From CBDUVZ01 sp965370805 (GTDB lineage: Bacteria; Hydrothermota; Tepidihabitantia; Tepidihabitantales; Tepidihabitantaceae): a stretch of DNA of 12,867 nt. The notes under the pieces are model-generated. The model was given only the letters and a program-made list of their open reading frames with translations, was not told where the DNA came from and ran no database searches. The DNA lies in NCBI GenBank assembly GCA_965370805.1, contig CBDUVZ010000087.1, positions 1 to 12,867 of the forward strand, read 5' to 3'. Within the stretch, counting starts at the first letter, position 1, and every line of letters starts with the position of its first letter. This document shows positions 1 through 4,646 of this stretch, in pieces. A program made the translations under genes and the position numbers.

Positions 1-299
1 TTAATTCTGAGTAAACAACTTCCTTTCAGGCAGATTATTTCTGAGGAAGACCGCCGACTTGACTTTCACTGCCCTGCCAATATGCTGGCAGGCGATGAGC
101 GACAGGAAGGAACATCCTGACCCGGTAGCCGGGAACTGCACGTCCGCCCGCCGGACCGGAAAGACAGTCAGACAAAGAAGGCAGACGAAGTCGGATGGGT
201 AGGGCTTCACCGGAATCGGAAATGCGTAAAGAGGGAAGTGTCCCGGGTTTCCCCAACTAAGAAAGGGACAATCTCCCTTAGTGCCGAAAGGAGGCAACC
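1..299. other. 5' spacer without a confident gene
   Basis: No convincing gene is visible. An open frame covers nearly all of it on the minus strand (TTG at 297, TAA at 1-3), but it has no SD and its sequence (cysteine- and proline-rich, no domain pattern) resembles nothing I know. Small inverted repeats occur: CCGGG-type arms at 121-133 (CCCGG, TAG, CCGGG) and at 142-156 (GTCCG, 5-nt loop, CGGAC). A weak promoter-like pair, TTCACC at 206-211 and TAAAGA at 227-232 with a 15-bp spacer, could serve the gene at 300, but it matches consensus poorly. Confidence 0.5.
257..281 (+). promoter_or_regulatory. Possible leader hairpin ahead of lipoprotein gene
   Basis: CTAA (257-260) pairs with TTAG (278-281) and GGGA (265-268) pairs with TCCC (274-277). 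A GAAA bulge lies on the 5' side and the loop is CAATC. The hairpin ends six bases before the SD (AAAGGAGG, 287-294) of the gene starting at 300, so it could affect initiation. The stems are only 4 bp each, so chance is a real possibility. Confidence 0.25.
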
Positions 300-1049
300 T
301 TGACGAAGAATTCCAAGCAGCGTGGCGTTACTAGGCGTTTCTGGTGGCGGCAGAGCAGTGCTAGCCCTACCGGGTGGGTCACATGGTCGTTGCTGCTGCT
401 CTTGCTGGCAATCTCGTTGCTCACATGCAAGAAGTACCCTGCGGTGTATGTCGATCCTGGGGACTACACCCATGTTGTTGACAATCAGTTCTTCCCTCTC
501 ACCCCAGGCACGGTATACAGGTACGCCGACATCTGGGATGACGATACGACACAACGCGTCTTCAGCATTGCCTATCGAACCGACACAATCCTAGGAGTCA
601 CCTGCTGTGTGGCGACTGACAGCGCCCGCACCCCGGGCTACAGCATTGGCCACTATTACATCACCCATCTTTCCTATGCCCAACACACTACCGGCGATGT
701 CTGGCGTTTTGGCGGAAGAACGGTATTCTACCGCGACAGCCAACCTGAGTCTGAGGAATCATGGAAGGCGGGTGAGGACGGCATGGAACCGAAGCTGGTG
801 ATGAAGTCATCCCCGCAGGTCGGCGACAAGTACAGCTGGTCTGGGACATCTTATAGCGTACTCAGTACCAACGAACAGGTCTCCGTACCCTATGGTGCAT
901 TCTCAGACTGCGTGCTCATCCGAGCCTGGACTTTCGGAGGCAACACCGACAGCCGTAACTACAACGCACCCGGTATCGGCCACGTCCTGAGCGAGGACAC
1001 GGCTTCCGCTCGCGTGCGAACCGAACTGACTGACCTGACCACACCGTGA
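300..1049 (+). CDS. Predicted lipoprotein, function unknown
   Basis: A 249-residue exported protein of unknown function. The start is TTG at 300, chosen because AAAGGAGG (287-294) lies 5 nt upstream, which is ideal spacing. The N-terminus is long and basic (residues 1-26), then a hydrophobic stretch ending in the lipobox LLTC. Cys43 would be the lipidated residue after signal peptidase II cleavage, followed by KK. The rest looks beta-rich with many aromatic and polar residues. A segment near residues 63-75 (QFFPLTPGTVYRY) resembles the opening of a class of secreted beta-sandwich proteins that begin with 'F-P-L-x-x-G-x-x-Y/W-x-Y'. I know no biochemical role for that class. The stop overlaps the start of the next gene by GTGA (1046-1049), indicating translational coupling. 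Codon and base use look less CCGG-rich than in the operon at 2605. The reading frame and lipoprotein nature are well supported; the function is open. Confidence 0.85.
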   Translation: MTKNSKQRGVTRRFWWRQSSASPTGWVTWSLLLLLLAISLLTCKKYPAVYVDPGDYTHVVDNQFFPLTPGTVYRYADIWDDDTTQRVFSIAYRTDTILGVTCCVATDSARTPGYSIGHYYITHLSYAQHTTGDVWRFGGRTVFYRDSQPESEESWKAGEDGMEPKLVMKSSPQVGDKYSWSGTSYSVLSTNEQVSVPYGAFSDCVLIRAWTFGGNTDSRNYNAPGIGHVLSEDTASARVRTELTDLTTP

Positions 1050-1399
1050 CTCGACCGACAACCGCTCCACTGTTCATGGCGCTTCTGCTCGTGTCATCAG
1101 TCGCGCGCGCAGAGCTGTACGACCTCAGTGGGGCTCGACATGACCGGTGGCCCGGCTCACCCGGCATCTACTTCGAAGGTGACGACCGCGACATGCTGAA
1201 TCCGATTGTCATCACTGGAGGAGACGGGCCAGTACTCACTCACATGGAGGCGTGGCCCACCAGTTCCCGCTCCCATGCCCTTGCCCGGGTGATGTCTGCG
1301 ACGACCGACGACCCAGATGCAGGAATGCTGAACCCGGGAGCATTGGGTTATCTTGACGATTGGTCGTTTCAGGTCGGGGGGCTTCCGGGGACACAGTAA
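1046..1399 (+). CDS. Small secreted protein, function unknown
   Basis: A 117-residue protein read from GTG at 1046, which overlaps the stop of the preceding lipoprotein gene by 4 nt (GTGA). This arrangement is the main reason for the start choice; an internal ATG at 1076 would remove half of the signal peptide. Residues 1-22 form a signal peptide with an A-R-A cleavage motif before Glu23. The mature part is about 95 residues, with an Asp/Gly-rich stretch (GDDRD near 44-48), two MLNP repeats (near 49-52 and 94-97), and a C-terminus ending in GLPGTQ. I recognise no domain. The short mature chain and the repeat-rich DNA immediately downstream leave open that the original gene was longer and has lost its 3' part. 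I see no clear frameshift partner. Confidence 0.6.
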   Translation: MTRPTTAPLFMALLLVSSVARAELYDLSGARHDRWPGSPGIYFEGDDRDMLNPIVITGGDGPVLTHMEAWPTSSRSHALARVMSATTDDPDAGMLNPGALGYLDDWSFQVGGLPGTQ

Positions 1400-1518
1400 A
1401 AGATTATTGACATTCGCTGGGGGCTTCGGGTTCAGGTCTTGTCATTTGACATTCTTCTTCCCATCCAACTTCACCTGTCCGTCTTTCCTGTCAATCTTCA
1501 TGGGGGAGAGCAGTGCGG

Positions 1519-1539
1519 ATTTGAGATTGCGGATTGCTG
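1519..1539 (+). repeat. 7-bp periodic repeat, locus A
   Basis: Three consecutive heptamers: ATTTGAG, ATTGCGG, ATTGCTG. They match the style of the longer heptamer arrays at 2334, 9821, 12619 and 12832; ATTTGAG is found identically at 12839. Confidence 0.5.
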
Positions 1540-1644
1540 TTTTCGCGCTCGGGTGTCACTGGTTCCATTGGCAGGACGATAGAACGATTCCGGTCCGATG
1601 TCAAGTCAGTGCGCGCACCAGCGTCAGCGTCGCGGCAGTCTCAA

Positions 1645-1662
1645 GCGCGAAGCTCCCGCTTT
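1645..1662 (+). repeat. Dispersed 18-bp repeat, copy 1
   Basis: GCGCGAAGCTCCCGCTTT occurs here and again at 2424-2441. Both copies are followed by a pyrimidine run and then a short GC-rich segment. An exact 18-bp match between two spacers 780 bp apart is unlikely by chance and suggests a dispersed intergenic element. Confidence 0.6.
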
Positions 1663-1682
1663 CCCTTTCCTGACGCGATGCT

Positions 1683-2168
1683 GTGGCGGACCAGAGCGGC
1701 AGCATGGGTATGGCTCTGCGTGAAGCCGAAGACGTCAGTCGGGACGTTGCCGGCGACGAACTTGGCGACGTAGTTGGCGACGATTCTGGCGACGGGATTA
1801 GCCACGAGATTGGCGGTGAGATTAGCGACGTAATTGGCGACGCGATTGGCGACGAACTTGGCGGCGTAGTTGGCGACGTAGTTGGCGACGTGATTCGGGG
1901 CGAAGCTGAGGGCGTCAGTCGGGATGCGACTGGCGACGATTCTGGCGACGGGATTAGCGACGCGATTCGGGGCGAAATTGGGGGCGAAACTGGCGACGAG
2001 ATTAGCCACGCGATAGGCGACGAAGCCGACGGCGGGATTAGCGACGCGATTGGCGACGAAGCTGACGGCGGGATTAGCGACGAGGTTGGCGGCGGTTCAG
2101 AAGAAGAGCGTAGCCGACACTCTGGGCGGGGGAGGGGGTTTTGGCGGGAACCGGCTAACAGGCTATGA
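1683..2168 (+). CDS. Uncertain ORF made of tetrapeptide repeats
   Basis: An open frame of 161 residues (GTG at 1683; ATG alternative at 1704) runs through the 12-bp array. Each unit encodes four residues of the pattern [G/S]-[D/G]-[E/V/A/G]-[I/L/V], giving a strongly acidic Gly/Asp-rich repeat between residues 24 and 139. The tail is basic and Arg/Glu-rich (about 140-161). In favour of coding: 29 diverged units without an indel and no stop in this frame. Against: no SD before either start, no recognised family, and two minus-strand frames through the array are also open because the unit lacks stops in them. One minus frame would read as Val-Ala-Asn-x repeats. I treat it as possible rather than probable. 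Confidence 0.2.
   Translation: MADQSGSMGMALREAEDVSRDVAGDELGDVVGDDSGDGISHEIGGEISDVIGDAIGDELGGVVGDVVGDVIRGEAEGVSRDATGDDSGDGISDAIRGEIGGETGDEISHAIGDEADGGISDAIGDEADGGISDEVGGGSEEERSRHSGRGRGFWREPANRL
1716..2099 (+). repeat. 12-bp tandem repeat array
   Basis: From 1752 to 2099 there are 29 consecutive 12-bp units with consensus GGCGACGNNATT. Three more diverged units fit in phase back to 1716. Every unit is exactly 12 bp, with no insertion or deletion despite much substitution. Positions 8-10 of the unit vary most. Higher-order copies are visible: units at 1716-1751 match units at 1896-1931 (180-bp shift), 1776-1799 is identical to 1932-1955 (156-bp shift), and 2016-2051 repeats at 2052-2087 (36-bp shift). 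This indicates growth by segmental duplication within the array. No spacers of differing sequence alternate with repeats, so it is not CRISPR. Confidence 0.9.
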
Positions 2169-2194
2169 GTGAAGAGGTTGCGCGGAAATTCGGC

Positions 2195-2223
2195 TTGCGG
2201 ACAATGAGACAATACTGTATCAT
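2195..2223 (+). promoter_or_regulatory. Promoter-like pair with no clear gene
   Basis: TTGCGG (2195-2200), 17 bp, TATCAT (2218-2223). The only start near the expected transcript begin is an ATG at 2244 with GGAG 9 nt upstream, opening an 11-codon frame that stops at 2279. A small transcript into the repeat-bearing spacer is possible. The spacer half overlaps the ACAATACTGT element shared with 9667-9676. Confidence 0.25.
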
Positions 2224-2333
2224 ATGCTGATGGAGACCTGTACATGAACGGGCAGGATGAGGAGATGAACCACAGATGATTGGAGCGAAGCGGAAAGTGC
2301 CATCAGATGGTACAACACGGGAGGAGAGGGTAG

Positions 2334-2375
2334 AAGTCAGAGTGCAGAAGTCAGAGTGCAGAATGAGGATTGAGG
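2334..2375 (+). repeat. 7-bp periodic repeat, locus B
   Basis: Six heptamers in exact phase: AAGTCAG, AGTGCAG, AAGTCAG, AGTGCAG, AATGAGG, ATTGAGG. The first two are duplicated as a 14-bp unit. Confidence 0.7.
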
Positions 2376-2423
2376 AAGCCGTCAGGTGCGCCAAGAGGGA
2401 AGAGAGCAGGATGTGGAATGCGG

Positions 2424-2441
2424 GCGCGAAGCTCCCGCTTT
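2424..2441 (+). repeat. Dispersed 18-bp repeat, copy 2
   Basis: Exact second copy of the 18-mer at 1645-1662. It is followed here by a T-rich run and a perfect hairpin (CCCGAAGC, GTT, GCTTCGGG; 2447-2465). The hairpin is not followed by a T-tract on the plus strand and has A-rich sequence after it on the minus strand, so it is a poor intrinsic terminator in either direction. Confidence 0.6.
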
Positions 2442-2500
2442 TTCTTCCCGAAGCGTTGCTTCGGGTGACATAAAGCGACAGCTTGTGCTGCTGCAGTTCA

Positions 2501-2533
2501 AAGCCCTGCGGGCTTGCGGGTTGGGGTTTCGGG
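2501..2533 (+). promoter_or_regulatory. Hairpin and G-quadruplex motif upstream of main promoter
   Basis: AAGCCC-TGC-GGGCTT (2501-2515) is a perfect 6-bp hairpin. Four G-runs follow a canonical quadruplex pattern: GGG 2510-2512, GGG 2518-2520, GGGG 2523-2526 and GGG 2531-2533, with loops of 5, 2 and 4 nt. The two structures share GGG 2510-2512 and would exclude each other. The motif is on the non-template strand and ends 34 bp before the -35 box at 2568. Confidence 0.4.
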
Positions 2534-2567
2534 TTGGAGTCTCTGTGAGTTGGGAATCAGGACTGAC

Positions 2568-2595
2568 TTGACAGTTCCGGGCGAGTGGTTATCTT
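2568..2595 (+). promoter_or_regulatory. Sigma-70-like promoter of the 2605-7295 operon
   Basis: A perfect TTGACA (2568-2573), a 16-bp spacer and TATCTT (2590-2595). Transcription would begin near 2601-2603, only 2-4 nt before the ATG at 2605, which implies a leaderless or nearly leaderless mRNA. The same box style precedes the genes at 12530 and 10251, which supports it as a real promoter of this organism. Confidence 0.6.
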
Positions 2596-2604
2596 GGGCC
2601 GCTG

Positions 2605-3540
2605 ATGGCTGGCAAATCTTACCGGACCGGCAGGCGGACCGCGACCCGCGCGGCCGGGCGTTCGGGTTGCCTGCGGGTCGGGATTATCGGCGCGGGCCGG
2701 GTCGGGAGCGCGATTGCCTGGCACTGCAAGCGGCTTGGCTACGAGATTGTCGGGGTTGCCGACAAGGTGCCGGCGCAAGCGTGGGTGGTCTACGGCCTGC
2801 TGAAGACGCCGTACCGCCGGCTGCGGTCCAGCCAGGTGGCTGCCCGGAGTGACGTCCTTTTCCTGACTACCCCGGACCGGGTTATCGAGCCGGTCTTCGT
2901 TGCGATTCGCCGCTGGCTGAAGCGGGGGACGATCGTTGTCCACTGTTCGGGCGTGGAGGGAGTCGGGGTCTTCAAGCGGGCGGCCGAGCACCGGCTTGAG
3001 ACTCTGGCTTTGCATCCGATCCAGAGTTTCCCCAGTCACGTCGAGGCAATCCAGAGCCTGCCCGGCTGTTTCTGCGCACTGGAGGGAACCGGGCCCGGGC
3101 TGCGATTCGGCCGGAGGCTGGTGAAGCAACTCAGGGGCGGCTGTGTTGTCATTGCCGGCAAGGACCGGCCGCTGTACCATGCGATGTGTGTGTTCGCTTC
3201 CAATTTCCAGAACGCGCTGCTGGAGTCCGCTGAGAGCCTGGCGGTGAAACTGGGGATTTCCCGGCGCCGGTCGGTGCAGATGTTCGGTCCGCTGGCGCGG
3301 ACTGTGGTTGAGAATGCGATTGAGCACGGCGCGGTTCCGAGTCTCACCGGGCCGGTACAGCGGGGAGACGCGCTGACCGTTGCCCGCCATCTTGAGGCCC
3401 TGGAGCAGCGGGCGCCGGAACTGGCGCCGGTGTACCGGGTGATGTCGCTTCGCCTGCTGAGGATGGCCCGGAAGCAGGGGCTGAGCGCGGCAGCGACCGG
3501 GCGGGTGCGCAAGGTCCTGGAATCACCGGACGGAGGATGA
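2605..3540 (+). CDS. Rossmann-like DUF2520 family oxidoreductase-like protein
   Basis: A 311-residue cytosolic protein with an N-terminal NAD(P)-binding Rossmann fold and a C-terminal helical domain of the DUF2520 (COG5495) type. These are relatives of ketopantoate and pyrroline-5-carboxylate reductases whose substrate is not established. Visible marks: VGIIGAGRVG (residues 25-34, dinucleotide loop), HCSG (113-116), HPIQSFP (137-143), a segment with K186-D-R and YHAMCVFASN (191-200), and TGPVQRGD (248-255). Length is about as expected apart from a basic extension of about 22 residues before the Rossmann fold. ATG 2605 is the only usable start: upstream the frame meets TGA at 2569-2571, and downstream no ATG, GTG or TTG precedes the fold. 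No SD is present. It leads the operon; the next gene starts 2 nt after its stop. Family assignment is firm, substrate unknown. Confidence 0.88.
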   Translation: MAGKSYRTGRRTATRAAGRSGCLRVGIIGAGRVGSAIAWHCKRLGYEIVGVADKVPAQAWVVYGLLKTPYRRLRSSQVAARSDVLFLTTPDRVIEPVFVAIRRWLKRGTIVVHCSGVEGVGVFKRAAEHRLETLALHPIQSFPSHVEAIQSLPGCFCALEGTGPGLRFGRRLVKQLRGGCVVIAGKDRPLYHAMCVFASNFQNALLESAESLAVKLGISRRRSVQMFGPLARTVVENAIEHGAVPSLTGPVQRGDALTVARHLEALEQRAPELAPVYRVMSLRLLRMARKQGLSAAATGRVRKVLESPDGG

Positions 3541-3542
3541 AG

Positions 3543-4646
3543 ATGAGCAGGGATGTTTTTCGGGCCGCAAGGCCTGCGGTCGTATTGCTGGTTGGTTTCG
3601 GGCTCGCGGTTGCCTTTTTCGCCGTGTGTGCGAAGAAGATGCTGCCGCCGAGTCCGGACCGGTTTTCTCCCCATCTGCTTGAGATTCACACGAAGAACCG
3701 GGTCACGCTGGAGCTGGTGTTTGACGAGGACGTGGCTGCGGAGAGTGTGGCGGTCGACAGCTTCCTGGTGACCGGCGCGGACGGGACGGAACTGGTTCTG
3801 CGCGGCGCGGGTCGGGGCCGGCGGGGCGACCGGGTTGAGCTCTGGACCGAGCCGCAGTCGCCGCAGTTGTACGAACTGCACGGGACGGTTCAGGATGTCG
3901 CCGGGAACGTCGGGAGATTCCGGAGTCGGTTCCGTGGTTCTGACCGGGTTGATACGATTCCACCGAGTGTTGTCCGCATCACGCCGTCGCCGGGCAGCGC
4001 GGGCCAGGCCCGGGCGGTGATATGTGTCAAGTTCAGCGAGCCGATTGATACCCTGACCCGGCTGGACTACATGCTCGTGCCTTCGCGGTATGATACCCTG
4101 TTCCGGCGTTCCTGGGGTTCGGACTGGCGCGAGTTGAGCTTCGCGTACCGGCCCGCGCCCGGTGGGTCCCATGATTCCCTGGAAGAGGGCACGAACGTCT
4201 ATTTCCTGCTTCAGTCCGGTCTGCGCGACCTTGAGAATAACCGCTCACGTGAGCCGGCGTTCACTTATTTCACCCCGGATTCGGCATTCACCGGGGACCT
4301 GGTTCACGGCCGGGCGCTGTGGCAGCAGGGTCCGCTGGGGACCGGTACGGTGTTGTTCCAGGCCCGGGGCGGGTCCGCCGCGGCTGGTGATTCGTCGCCG
4401 GTGGATGAGTCGGCTCGAACCCTGGAAGTGCGAACCGCGGGCATCGCGCCGGTTCTCGAAGACGGCAGTTTCGCGGTGAGGGTCGCTTCCGGGACGTACG
4501 AGGTGTTCGCGGTTGCCGATACGAACGGCGACGGCCTGGTTGACCTGGCGAGCCGTCCGGTCCGGTTCAGCACCGGTGCGGAGAGTGTCGATGTAGTCCT
4601 GGTCCCGGAGAGCCTGCCGAAGCCGATCAATGCCTATCGTCGTTAG
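3543..4646 (+). CDS. Lipoprotein with Big_5-type Ig-like domains
   Basis: A 367-residue predicted surface lipoprotein. ATG 3543 is preferred over ATG 3537 because GGAGG (3532-3536) is 6 nt before 3543 but directly abuts 3537. Residues 10-28 form the signal, ending FAVC with Cys29 as the likely lipidation site. Val just before the Cys is not typical of a lipobox, so a simple N-terminal anchor is an alternative. Two SbsA/Big_5-like Ig modules follow: about 41-131 and about 139-245, the latter opening IPPSVVRITPSPGS and containing VKFSEPID. A C-terminal beta module (about 265-357) carries DTNGDGLVD (326-334), which looks like a calcium-binding loop. Big_5 domains occur in secreted and surface proteins. 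It sits between the DUF2520 gene and a membrane VWA gene that overlaps it by 17 nt, so joint production is likely. Binding partner unknown. Confidence 0.85.
   Translation: MSRDVFRAARPAVVLLVGFGLAVAFFAVCAKKMLPPSPDRFSPHLLEIHTKNRVTLELVFDEDVAAESVAVDSFLVTGADGTELVLRGAGRGRRGDRVELWTEPQSPQLYELHGTVQDVAGNVGRFRSRFRGSDRVDTIPPSVVRITPSPGSAGQARAVICVKFSEPIDTLTRLDYMLVPSRYDTLFRRSWGSDWRELSFAYRPAPGGSHDSLEEGTNVYFLLQSGLRDLENNRSREPAFTYFTPDSAFTGDLVHGRALWQQGPLGTGTVLFQARGGSAAAGDSSPVDESARTLEVRTAGIAPVLEDGSFAVRVASGTYEVFAVADTNGDGLVDLASRPVRFSTGAESVDVVLVPESLPKPINAYRR

Larger units (their letters stand above)
1400..1715. other. Repeat-bearing spacer
   Basis: No supported gene. It holds a pyrimidine-rich stretch (about 1445-1500), two copies of TTGACATTC (near 1408 and 1447), a short 7-bp periodic repeat (1519-1539), and the first copy of an 18-base repeat (1645-1662) that recurs at 2424. 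I see no terminator with a U-tract after the gene ending at 1399. Confidence 0.6.
2100..2567. other. Repeat-bearing spacer before main operon
   Basis: No supported gene. It contains a promoter-like pair (2195-2223), a near-palindromic ACAATACTGT element, an array of heptamers (2334-2375), the second 18-bp repeat copy (2424-2441), two perfect hairpins (2447-2465, 2501-2515) and a G-quadruplex motif (2510-2533). Open frames across it are short and run through the repeats. Confidence 0.6.

Noticed and set aside
1353..1673. Frameshifted continuation of the small secreted protein
   Set aside because: The overlapping frame passes through pyrimidine-rich and heptamer-repeat DNA and shows no secreted-protein character.
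1716..2099. Array as CRISPR
   Set aside because: Repeats are only 12 bp, directly adjacent and degenerate, with no unique spacers and no cas genes.
2447..2465. Perfect 8-bp hairpin as an intrinsic terminator
   Set aside because: No T-tract follows it on the plus strand, and the minus-strand flank is A-rich; the T-run is on the wrong side.
2488..2515. T-loop-like GTTCAAAGC as part of a tRNA
   Set aside because: Flanking sequence does not give a cloverleaf; it is next to an unrelated hairpin.
3036..4172. Minus-strand open frame of 378 codons
   Set aside because: Lies antisense to both the DUF2520 and Big_5 genes, spanning their junction; Arg/Pro-rich with no start signal.
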